Origin: Prorocentrum cordatum
Lineage: Eukaryota; Sar; Dinophyceae; Prorocentrales; Prorocentraceae
Direction of reading: 5' to 3'
Assembly: GCA_963575745.1 (NCBI GenBank)
Contig: CAUYUJ010012091.1
Coordinates: 186,001 to 250,000 of the forward strand
Length of the DNA: 64,000 nucleotides
Shown here: positions 10,591-18,086 of the stretch, piece after piece
Layout: each line of letters starts with the position of its first letter
Numbering within the stretch: the first letter of the stretch is position 1
Notes under the pieces: generated by a model
Databases searched by the model: none
Told to the model about the DNA's origin: nothing
The model's input: only the letters and a program-made list of their open reading frames with translations
Translations under genes and position numbers: made by a program

Positions 10591-10669
10591 ACCCGAGTTG
10601 ATCCTCCTCCTGGCTTTGTCTTATCTTGTGTTCTCTCCCTCGTCCTATCCAGTCGAACTCGACTGTGAA

Positions 10670-10840
10670 CATGCGCTCTGGCAGGTCCGCGCCGGGCTCC
10701 CTGGACTGGCGCCAGACTGCCCCTCTCCCCTGGCGCGCTCTCCACGGCGCGGCGTCGGAGGCGCCCCCAGGGCGTCCCAGCGCCGATCTGAGAAATTTGC
10801 GCGGGCCTCCGAAAGTTTATGCCGCTGTATTTGGTACGGT
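10670..10840. repeat. Diverged copy of the 'TCGAAGAAG' element core
   Basis: GGCGCCAGACTGCCCCTC, a CTGGCGCGCTC block, GGCGTCGGAGGCGCC and CGATCTGAGAAATTTGCGCG match, in order, the interior of the elements at 13357-13557 and 14575-14764. Its terminal TCGAAG repeats are not recognisable. Confidence 0.45.
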
Positions 10841-11014
10841 GGACAGTGGTCGGTACCGCGGATGTTGTCCATCTGCGACAGAAAGGCCGCCTGCCCAACA
10901 GAGGCCGCTGTCGGTTTTAAACAACACTCGTGTAGTGGGGCGTCATACACATTTCCCGTACACACTTCGGGCGTCAAAAATGTCGGTCTCGCTCTTTCTC
11001 TCTCTCTCTCTCTG

Positions 11015-11280
11015 TCCTCCTCCTCCCTGCCCCTCCTCCTCCCCCCTCCTCCTCCTTCCCTCCCCTCCTCCTCCTCCTCCTCCTCCTCCTCCTCCTCCTT
11101 CCTCCTCCTCCTCCTCCTCCTCCTCCTCCTCCTCCCTCCTCCTCCTCCTCCTCCTCCTCCTCCTCCTCCTCCTCCTCCTCCCCCTCCTCCCTCCTCCTCC
11201 TCCTCCTCCTCCTCTCCTCCTCCTCCTCCGTCTTCCTCCCCCCCCCCTCCTCCTCCTTCTTCCTCCCCCCCTCCTCTCGC
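11015..11280. repeat. (CCT)n tract
   Basis: About 265 bp of CCT/CTC triplets in the intron, directly before the 3' splice site, so it doubles as an extended polypyrimidine tract. Confidence 0.9.
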
Positions 11281-11291
11281 TCTCCTCTCAG

Positions 11292-11487
11292 GTGCGGCTC
11301 CACGCCGCTGCAGGTCGCGACGGAGTCGCGCGCCGGGGACGTCGTGCGGGTGCTGCAGGAGTTCGGCGCGACCGGCAGGCCCTCGAAGCAGCGGCCGCCG
11401 AGGCTCGCCGGGAAGCAAGTGGGCCTCGGGGGAGAGGCCTGGCTTAGGTCGGGCCTGTCCCTCTACAGGGGGAATGCTCAAAAATAG
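11292..11487 (+). CDS. Ankyrin-repeat protein, last recognised exon
   Basis: Continues the exon B frame: 'CGSTPLQVATESRAGDVVRV' then 'LQEFGATGRPSKQRPPRLAG'. 'STPLQVA' and 'VVRVLQEFGA' are the two helices of a further ankyrin repeat. The frame runs to TAG at 11485-11487. From 11444 onward the codons lie inside a 157-bp inverted-repeat element, so the last 14 residues and the stop come from inserted DNA. An alternative is that the exon ends earlier at a GT (11415-11416) and a further exon lies outside the part I can recognise. Confidence 0.6.
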
Positions 11488-11600
11488 TTAAAAAATAGGC
11501 CGGGGACGAGTTTGGATTTTTTGACGGCTTTGGAGCATGTGTTGACTGTTCTTAGTTTTTCGTCCAGGATCCGCCTGTGGGGGGACATACCCGACCTGAA
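11444..11600. mobile_element. MITE family 'TTAGGTCGGGCCTG', copy 1
   Basis: Left end TTAGGTCGGGCCTGTCCCTC, right end GGGGGGACATACCCGACCTG, imperfect inverted repeats of about 25 bp, with an AT-richer interior. Related copies are at 28384-28543, 43850-44009 and 52348-52507. This is the most diverged at its right end. No clean target-site duplication was found here. Confidence 0.75.
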
Positions 11601-11602
11601 GC

Positions 11603-11990
11603 TAGGCCTCCCTGATGGGGTCGGAGTGCCCATCGGTCGTTGAAAGTAAGTGTTTTTGAAGTCCCAGATTCCAACCTACTGTAAGCGCCTCCCTCTACTT
11701 CCGGGATCGAGTGGCTTCGTCTTTTCCGTCCTCTTCAGGGAGCGGGCGGACACCCACTCTACTCTCAACGCCTCCCTACTTATCCGACCGATGAGTAAAT
11801 GGGGTCGGAAGATCGCGCCGCATTGCCGATTTATCGGCGATGCGGCTCGATGTGGAGTCCGTGTTTCCCATGCCGACGTCGCCGAGGCATCGCCGATACA
11901 TCGCCGATGAATCGCTGATACATCGCCGGTGCATTGGCGATGCCCCGCGATTCTTCGACCCCATCTACTCGGACCCCATCGAGGACGCCT
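11603..11990. mobile_element. Foldback element 'GGGGTCGGA...ATCGCCGATG', copy 1 (interrupted)
   Basis: The arms AGGCCTCC.TGATGGGGTCGG and ATGGGGTCGGAAGATCGCGC, then a run of GCCGATGCATCG-type units, then the reverse-complementary arm ending about 11990, match the intact copy at 15521-15774. The left arm is split at 11631-11793 by another element. Confidence 0.65.
11631..11793. mobile_element. Element 'CGGTCGTTGAAAGTA', copy 1, nested in the foldback element
   Basis: Begins CATCGGTCGTTGAAAGTAAG and ends TATCCGACCGATG, with subterminal CTCTCAACGCC; the terminal CATCGGTCG/CGACCGATG match is perfect. The interior (CCCAGATTCCAAC, GATCGAGTGGCTTC) matches 16018-16198. AGTG before and AGTA after may be a decayed duplication. 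Confidence 0.65.
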
Positions 11991-11999
11991 CCAGAGAAG

Positions 12000-12520
12000 C
12001 GGGTTCAGGAGTGCTTCGCCGTCTTGGGCCTCTAGCGGCCCTCCCGTGGCCCCGGGACTTTCAGGCGGCTGCTCGGGAGGAAGAGTTGATCCCGGGGGCA
12101 GGCCCCACAGAGCTGGTCCCAGGGGACAGGCTGTCAACAGTCCAGGACTCTAGGCCTCCCAGATGTGGTCAGGGCAGATGGGGCCGACATCGATCCGGCG
12201 CGATCCTACGACCTCGTCTCCTCGGACCTGGTCTAGGAGGCCTCCAAAGACCCGTTGCCCTCAGGGTCCTCCTCGGGCCACGCGCAGAGGGGGGCAGGGC
12301 ATAACCTCTTGGCCACGCGCAGAGGGGGGCTACCCAGACCCCCTCGCGTTGTGAGAAAATCGCGACGGGAGGTAGGAGGTTTGTCGCTATTTTCGGCCTC
12401 CGGGGGCGCTTGCCGGGCCTCGGGACTGACAGAAAACGACTCAGGATGAAAATAACTCCTGGGGAAGGGTCCATATTTCTGGGGGTCGACGTTGTGAAAA
12501 AATCACGACGTCGGGGGTCT
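12000..12520. other. No gene recognised; local repeats
   Basis: Contains a direct repeat of GGCCACGCGCAGAGGGGGGC at about 12275 and 12311, also seen at about 51674. Remaining sequence is GC-rich without a recognised gene. Confidence 0.35.
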
Positions 12521-12524
12521 GGGC

Positions 12525-12630
12525 ACGGGGGAGGGGGGAGGGCTTCTGAGAAGCACCCCTTGCTTCTCAGACGGCGCAGGCCTTCTGAGAAGCAGCCTCC
12601 TTTTCAGGAGCCTCCCCCCCTCCCCCGATG
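12525..12630. repeat. Short foldback repeat, family 'CTTCTGAGAAGCA', copy 1
   Basis: GGGGGAGGGGGGAGGGCTTC at the left and CCTCCCCCCCTCCCCC at the right are inverted, around repeated CTTCTGAGAAGCA palindromes. A related copy is at about 51684-51830. Confidence 0.55.
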
Positions 12631-12667
12631 CTCCCTCGTGCGCGCCGCCAACTTCCTCCGTCCTTTG

Positions 12668-12815
12668 TGCCGAGAGGCGGGCCCCGGGCGGCCGTGCTGG
12701 CGAGGCGAGGGCCCCCGACGCCGAGGGGCCTCGGCTCTCCCTGAGCGTCGCGGGCTCCGGAGTGGCCGAGGTGAACGGGCAGTACGAGCAGCGCAGCCCG
12801 CTGGATGTGCCCGAG
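12668..12815 (+). CDS. Conserved Trp/Tyr-rich protein, exon 1 (5' end unresolved)
   Basis: Frame 'ARAPDAEGPRLSLSVAGSGV' followed by 'AEVNGQYEQRSPLDVPE'. The 'V.G.....EVNG.Y' pattern is a module I recognise from repeated dinoflagellate proteins of unknown function, and it normally precedes the type of sequence in exon 2. Upstream limit and start codon are not determined. The exon can end at G12815 before GC (12816-12817), a splice-donor type dinoflagellates accept; joining to 13228 gives GAG|GAA in frame. Confidence 0.5.
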
Positions 12816-13227
12816 GCAGGGCTCGCTTCGATTCCTCCGATTCGATCCGGTTCGACGTCGCCGATGCCGAGTCGCTTCGACGTGGGGTTCCGATCTGGGC
12901 TCCGATGTCTCACTGGGGGCACACTGGCTTGCCGATGTCCGCCGGTTCGTTTTCTTGACTTGGCTACCGATGTCCGCAGATCCGACAAGTTCGGTTTGCC
13001 GATCCGACTTCGATTCGATTAATTATGGGCAGTGGCGAAGCGTCCTGGTTTGCTAATAGGCCCGCCAAAGAGATTTACAATGACCTTCTGTGGTCTGCAC
13101 GGAATGTTCTTGGATCATTTCTGGTTGGGGTTGTCTTGATTGAACACGACGGGCTTGTGTCCTAAGAATATTGTTTTGTAATTGGGTCATTTGGGGGGTC
13201 TGAGAACAGTTTGTTGTAGGCCTATAG
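12816..13227 (+). other. Putative GC-AG intron
   Basis: 412-nt interval starting GCAGGG and ending CTATAG, inferred from frame continuity of the flanking exons. It is AT-richer than the exons, with several TTCGAT/CCGAT repeats near 12826-13020. An alternative GT donor exists at 12805-12806. Confidence 0.45.
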
Positions 13228-13356
13228 GAATGCCTGGACGGTCGATCCCTGCTCAATGAGGGGTTCGCCATCACCTGCCGCAAGATGGGCTGGGGCGTCG
13301 AGGGGATGTGGAAGCAGCTGAGCGACCAGAGGACCCCCTGGTTCGAGGCGCCCAAC
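13228..13356 (+). CDS. Conserved Trp/Tyr-rich protein, exon 2, cut by a transposon
   Basis: Encodes 'ECLDGRSLLNEGFAITCRKM' then 'GWGVEGMWKQLSDQRTPWFE' and 'APN'. A TAG immediately precedes GAA13228, supporting a splice acceptor there. The frame stops inside the inserted element but, if the element and one CCAAC are ignored, continues without shift into 13563. No catalytic motif is seen; the Trp/Tyr-rich pattern suggests a small beta-rich binding module. Confidence 0.55.
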
Positions 13357-13557
13357 TCGAAGAATAACAGAAACACATAAACATAAACTTTTGGCGCTCC
13401 GCGCGGATTTCTTGGATCCGCGCCAGACCCCCCTCCTTTGCGCGCGGAGCGCGCCAGGGGCGGCGCCGGAGGCGCCGCCAGGGAGGCCCAGGCGCGGATC
13501 CGAGAAATCCGCGCGGAGCGCCAAAAATCTACGGTTACGTGGTTCTTTCTTCTTCGA
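13357..13557. mobile_element. 201-bp MITE, family 'TCGAAGAAG', inserted in coding sequence
   Basis: Left TCGAAGAATAACAG...CATAAACTTTTGGCGCTC and right GAGCGCCAAAAATC...TTCTTTCTTCTTCGA are inverted; the inner arms around GGCGCTCCGCGCGGATTTCT are also inverted. CCAAC flanks both sides (13352-13356, 13558-13562). Other copies: 16868-17064, 14575-14764 and the minimal 13788-13849. Confidence 0.85.
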
Positions 13558-13760
13558 CCAACGGCTCGTACATCTACTGGAACAGGAGCGACGGCCAGTG
13601 GTGGATCGACGGGCCCGACGGGGGCGGGGTGTACGTCGCCCGTGCACCGGCGAGCGAGCCGCCGCCGTGCACTGGCTGGACGGCGCTGGGGGGCGCGCGG
13701 GGGCCGCTACCGAAGGTCGAGGTGCAGGGCGGCGTGGCAGACAGCTGCGTTGGCGCCTGA
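13558..13760 (+). CDS. Conserved Trp/Tyr-rich protein, exon 2 continued
   Basis: After the CCAAC duplication the frame reads 'GSYIYWNRSDGQWWIDGPDG' and 'GGVYVARAPASEPPPCTGW', then 'GPLPKVEVQGG', ending at TGA 13758-13760. 'IYW...DGQWWI.GP...GVY.A......PP..GW' is a recurrent module in dinoflagellate predicted proteins, where several copies are usually found in one protein; here I see one and a half. Biochemical role unknown. Because the gene is split by the element at 13357-13557 it is either a pseudogene or depends on removal of the element from the RNA; no usable GT/GC/GA...AG pair is visible exactly at the element borders. Confidence 0.55.
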
Positions 13761-13787
13761 TGGTAGGGCAGGCAGCAGCTGCACCAT

Positions 13788-13849
13788 TCGAAGAAGAAAA
13801 AAACACACATAAGCATAAACTGTTTATGTTGTGTTTTCTTTTTCTTCTA
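13788..13849. mobile_element. 62-bp minimal derivative of the 'TCGAAGAAG' MITE
   Basis: TCGAAGAAGAAAAAAACACA followed by TAAGCATAAAC, two bases, and the reverse-complementary arm ending TTTTCTTCTA: almost pure terminal repeat with no interior. ACCAT is duplicated on both sides (13783-13787, 13850-13854). Confidence 0.8.
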
Positions 13850-13854
13850 ACCAT

Positions 13855-14335
13855 GAGATTCAGTGGGAGGGAAGTGCATCGGAGGGGTCCAGGGATGCGT
13901 AGAGCTAGCGGAAGTTCAGCTTCTGATTTGCAGTTTTGGGCGGGGTGGGCAGAAGCCGCCAGCGGGTCTCGGAGGAGTACCGATTGCATCGTGAGGTGAT
14001 GGTCGCCCTGGTTTGGAGTTGCTTGAATGGCTTGTGACGGCATCGCAAGGCTTTGTAGTGTCCCGGAATGCTCTAGACTCTAGGATACATCTAAACGCCG
14101 AAGTTTTCTATGCTGTCGTCGGCGTGGCCTCAAGAGGTGCCGGAATAGGGGCGGATGCTTTGATTCCAAAGACGGATTGTTTTCGAACATGATTTTCCGT
14201 CTTGGCACGGCGGTTTTGGCGGGCTCTCTCAGAGAGGCGCGGCAAAAAACCCACGGGCGACGAACATCGAGATTGACACGACGGCACAGGCAACATCGAA
14301 ATACACAAAACGAACGCCGATATCACATCGGGCCA
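13855..14335. other. No gene recognised
   Basis: Moderate-GC sequence with short, unsupported frames on both strands. No domain, RNA gene or repeat was identified. Confidence 0.35.
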
Positions 14336-14816
14336 CCCCGATCAAGATGGACCCTGCGAGGGTGTGGATTTGCGATATGCGTACATAAAGGCCTTCGGCC
14401 CATCTCACCACCGTGCCTAGGTTGTAGGTATGAAGCCTATTGGATATTCGTTGGGATCTCGCGGGAGGCCTCTCGGGGGCCTTTTGGAGGCAGTTTGGAC
14501 ACCTCTTGGGGGCCGTTTGGGGGCCTCTTTTTGGTCTCTGGGGGCCTTTGGGGCGTCTCTTGGGGGCCTCCTAGGAAAGCTTCATAAACATAGACGATCG
14601 GGGGCCCGCGCAGACGTCTTGGATCGGCGATGGGCCCCACTGGCGGCGACTTCGGCGCCGTCCCTGGCGCGCGCCGCCCCACGGAGGGGGGACCAGCTCC
14701 GATTTCAGAGATCCGCGCGAACTTCCGACAGTTTATGTTTATGCAGGTTATTCTTCTTCTTCGAATGATTTAATTACCCATATCCACGCCCTCGCAGGGC
14801 CCTCTTCGATCCGGGC
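14336..14816. mobile_element. Possible inverted-repeat element enclosing a CTTGGGG tract and a MITE
   Basis: GATCAAGATGGACCCTGCGA...GTGTGGAT (14340-14372) and ATCCACGCCCTCGCAGGG...TTCGATC (14780-14812) are imperfect inverted repeats about 34 bp long. Between them lie a 'CCTCTTGGGGGCC' tract (14450-14575) and a copy of the TCGAAGAAG MITE, implying nested insertions. No duplication was found. Confidence 0.45.
14575..14764. mobile_element. TCGAAGAAG MITE, diverged copy
   Basis: The right end GTTTATGTTTATGCAGGTTA then TTCTTCTTCTTCGA is intact; the left arm (CTTCATAAACATAGACGATC) has lost its outer bases. The interior matches the other copies (CCTGGCGCGCGCC; GATTTCAGAGATCCGCGCGA). Confidence 0.65.
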
Positions 14817-14884
14817 GATCCGATTCGATATTGTTTTCGGCCAGTTCGGAAAGATTCGATTTTGATTGTGAAGGCTTTACGGCC

Positions 14885-15230
14885 AGTGCCGCCGACCTTG
14901 AAGGCGGGACCTACTGGGACCCCCGCTGGCGTCACCCCCGGGACCCGCCAGAACCCTAGGGAGCGGCATTTTTTCCCAGGGCCGCCACCTTCCCACACCA
15001 CAGGCGGGACCTCCCCCAGGACCCCCGCTGGCGAGCCCCCGGGGGCGCGGTAATCTGACGCGGGACCCCCCTTTCCAAGACCCTTCTCCCACAGGGGCGA
15101 CACCCCATTTTGCGTCCACGGGGAAACGGGAAGGGCATGGGGGCCCGCCGGGACCCCAGGGGGGAGGCGGTCATATGACCCGTGACCCCCCCTACCCCCT
15201 CGAACCCCCTTCCACCCTCCAGGGAGGGGA
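14885..15230. repeat. Local duplication of a GGCGGGACC...CCCCCGCTGGCG unit
   Basis: GGCGGGACCTACTGGGACCC-type sequence with CCCGCTGGCG and CCCCCGGG occurs at about 14902-14955 and again at about 15003-15058. No gene was recognised in the surrounding GC-rich sequence. Confidence 0.4.
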
Positions 15231-15520
15231 ACAAGGAGAGGGAATCGACTTGACTACGACGTTTCTTTTCTCTTTTCGTTCCTCCATTTCCTTGGAACTG
15301 GCGACGACGATGACGATGACGACGCAGACGACGACAGCGTCTCACGCACGCCGAAGGGTCGGCGGATGTTCCGACGGTGCGGTGCCAGTGCGGTGCCTGC
15401 ACGGCCTCCGTTTTGGGCATCCTGGCGTGGCCAGTCCGATTCGGTCGGATTTCCGGAGTCGATGCTGACCGATCCTGCCTCGCGGTCTGGATTTCGAGGC
15501 GCGGCCCCGTGGAGACACTC

Positions 15521-15774
15521 TAGGCCTCCTAGATGGGGTCGGAGTGGATGGGGTCGGAGGATCGCGCCGCATCGCCGATGCATCGCCGATGCGGCTCGAT
15601 GCGGATCCCGATTTGCTTCACGTCGACGTCGCGGGTGCATCGCCGACGTCGGCGATGCATCGCTGGTGCGTCGCCGATGTATCGCCGATACGTCGCCAAT
15701 GAATCGTCGATGTATCGGCGATGCGGCGCGATCCTCCGACCCCATCCACTCCAACCCCATTCAGGAGGCCTCTA
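15521..15774. mobile_element. Foldback element 'GGGGTCGGA...ATCGCCGATG', intact copy
   Basis: Arms of about 65 bp: the left starts TAGGCCTCCTAGATGGGGTC and GGAGTGGATGGGGTCGGAGG, and the right is its reverse complement ending GGAGGCCTCTA. The loop carries repeated CATCGCCGATG/GATGTATCGGCG units. Short frames predicted through it on both strands are artefacts of the palindrome. Confidence 0.8.
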
Positions 15775-16017
15775 TACACGGTTCTATGGATGGATGCGTT
15801 CCGCGCGGGGTTTCCGCTCGGAGCCGCCCAGCGGGTCCATCCCGAGGCCGTGTCGTTTCCCCGCCCGCGAGAAGTCTCCGAGGGGGCCCGGGGTCGTCCT
15901 GTCGCGGAAGCTTTTTAAGCATAGTCTGTTTGAGCCCAGACGGCCCAGGGGACCGCCGGTGAGGGCCGACACCCGGGGCCGCCCCGTGATTGTCTGCGTC
16001 TTATGTTTCTTATTACT

Positions 16018-16198
16018 CACCGGTCGCTGAAAGTAGGTATTTTAGGATTTCCAGATTCCAATATACCTGAAGCGCCTTCCTACTTCCATGATCGAGTGGC
16101 TTCACCTTTTACGTCCTCCCAAGGGGGCGGACAGAACCTAATCTACTTTCAACGCCTTCCTACTTCATGTTTCTACCTGCGTCTTCCGACCGACGGGC
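16018..16198. mobile_element. Element 'CGGTCGTTGAAAGTA', copy 2
   Basis: Starts CACCGGTCGCTGAAAGTAGG, ends TCTTCCGACCGACGGG, with subterminal CTACTTTCAACGCCTTCC. Shares CCAGATTCCAA, GATCGAGTGGCTTC and a GCGGACAG/GCGGACAC block with the nested copy at 11631-11793. Confidence 0.65.
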
Positions 16199-16867
16199 AT
16201 CAGTCTTCTGTTCTCGGGTTTTTGTGGCCCTGCTGTGGCGAGAGGGTGTGGCACGGAGAGCACAGCGACGTGGGATGCCCCAGGGTTCGATTTCGCTGTG
16301 AAGCAGACGGCGTCGGAGGGAAATCGGTCCTGAGGGAAATTGGTCATGAGCACGGGCAGGACAAGGATTGGGAGGAGTAGAGGGGGTGGGGCATAGCTTC
16401 AGAACCACTGCGCTCTCACCCAGGCGGGCGCATGCTTTTCGATATCTCCTCGAGCTGATATCAGTTTTCGCCACAGTGGTTGCGCGCCGTTCGCGCCTCG
16501 CTCCAGCGTGTCGCCGCAGACTGCGACCTTGCCGTCGCCGAGGCCTCTGATGCCGCCGCCTCACTCGCCTGCCGTCGTCTGCTGCGCCGCTCGGCGTGTA
16601 CAGTGGAGACCCATGCCAAGAAACACCCTGCTTGCCTCCAGGGTTGCCCGGGGTTATTGGGTTTCGATCGTTTTCCTATGGAAAGCGCGACGTGCCCACA
16701 CCAGAAATCAGTGGACGCCCTGGGGCCTCAGGGTTGGGTTTCTTGTGGAAGGTTTCGTGTGATCGGGCCCCTGCTGTACTGCAAAGGGCCTCTGCACAGC
16801 CAGGCGGAGTGGAGCTCGCGCGGGCGGCGCGCCGAAGAAAGCGGACTGCGGACGAGCGAAGCAGGGG
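16199..16867 (+). other. Mostly unassigned; possible exon-like segment at 16470-16610
   Basis: The frame around 16480 reads 'AVRASLQRVAADCDLAVAEA' then 'SDAAASLACRRLLRRSA', Ala/Leu-rich with helical character and high GC, which could be an exon of an unknown gene or chance. Nothing else was recognised. Confidence 0.25.
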
Positions 16868-17064
16868 TCGAAGAAGAAAAACGTCATCAACATAAATGTT
16901 TGGCGCTTCGTGCGGATTTCTTGGATCCGCGCTGGCCCCCCCGGCGGCGCCTCCGGCGCAGCCCTTGACGCGCTCCGCGCACCAGGGAGGGGGGTCTGGC
17001 GCAGATGCAAGAAATCGGCGCCCGGAGCCAACCGTGCATGTTTATGGCGTTTTTCTTCCTTCCA
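16868..17064. mobile_element. TCGAAGAAG MITE with AGGGG duplication
   Basis: Left TCGAAGAAGAAAAACGTCAT, right TATGGCGTTTTTCTTCCTTCCA. AGGGG is duplicated at 16863-16867 and 17065-17069. The interior has the same GCGCTTCGTGCGGATTTCTT arm and GGCGCCTCCGGCGC core as the other copies. Confidence 0.8.
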
Positions 17065-17690
17065 AGGGGGAAGGGAGTAGTGTGGCGGCGGCGGAGGGTG
17101 CCGGGAGGACACCCAGCAGAGGAACGGCACAGCATCGATCGTAATGCCGTGCGCGCTGCCATCATGTGTAACATGTATCGGTCTTGCCACATTCATAGTT
17201 CACACGTTGTTGCCGTTCTGGTGCCCTATGAATGGATATACGTTTCGATTTAGCACGCGGTGGTGGTGATGGCGATTACGATGGAGACAGTGGTGGTGAC
17301 GCCGAAGAAAACGACGAGGTGAAGGAGGAGGAGGAGGCGGCGGGGCTGGAGCATGTTGGTTAGCAGAAAGACCACAGGAAACTCTCGCTGCATCGGGTGG
17401 AGGGGGGGGAAACGGCACGAGTTGCCTCAGAGCTCAGCGGCCCAGCGTTCCTTGGAATCCAAACTCGAGCCGCAATTGGCACGGTGCGCCTACTGTGTTG
17501 CCGCTCCTTCCCGTTTCCGGTCGTGCCCCCCTCCCCTTCGCCTCCCCTCAGCACGACGGCGGGAAGGGCTCGAGTTTGGGTCATTCTCGCGGGGCCCTAA
17601 GTCCCTAGGGATGAAGAACATCATTTTGAGCATCCGACGACCTATGTTGGTTCCGAAATGGGCCCGATTGTTTTCCACGAGTAGGCAGAG
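17065..17690. other. No gene recognised
   Basis: Contains a GGTGGTGATGGCGATTACGA low-complexity stretch (about 17259-17340) rich in GGTGAT/GGAGGA. No coding motif was recognised. Confidence 0.35.
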
Positions 17691-17815
17691 GAGGAGACGG
17701 ATGAAAAGGAGGAGGAGGGGAATTTGGAGGAGGAGGAGGAGGAGGGGGAGGAGGAGGAGGAGAATGAGGAGGAGGAGGAGGAGGAGGAGGAGGAGGAGAA
17801 TGAGGAGGAGCTCTT
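17691..17815. repeat. (GGA)n microsatellite
   Basis: About 125 bp of GGA with GAAT interruptions. Together with 19826-19892 it brackets the minus-strand PPR-derived frame. Confidence 0.9.
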
Positions 17816-18086
17816 TCCGAGCTCTTTCAGGCCGCCACGTCGTGGCACGACCGCGCGGGCGCGCGCTCGGCGCGCGCGCGCGGCTCAGCGCTGCCCCGCA
17901 GCACTGCACTCCCCCTCCCTCGGCCCCCGCCCACAGGGGGACGTGGCGGGGTTCAACCGAGGGAGGCTCGCGAGGGTCTGGAGCAGGGCGCTGCAATCTC
18001 CTCCCTGGCTCCGCCTCGCGAGGCGGTGCAGGTCCTCCTCGCAACTTACGCACGCATTTCTCGCATTCTCTCACGGCGGCCCGATC

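Larger units (their letters stand above)
10220..11291 (+). other. Intron of the ankyrin gene, loaded with repeats
   Basis: GT...AG intron of 1072 nt, inferred because its removal continues the ankyrin frame. GGTGC occurs at both junctions (10219-10223 and 11291-11295), so it may also have arisen from an insertion, though no terminal inverted repeat is visible. It holds a (TA)n tract, a GAGGGTAAATC inverted-repeat element, a diverged short element and a long (CCT)n tract. Confidence 0.7.

Noticed and set aside
10598-11491. Frames of 273-297 codons across the (CCT)n intron on both strands
   Set aside because: They run through the intron and out of frame with the ankyrin exons; composition is repeat-driven.
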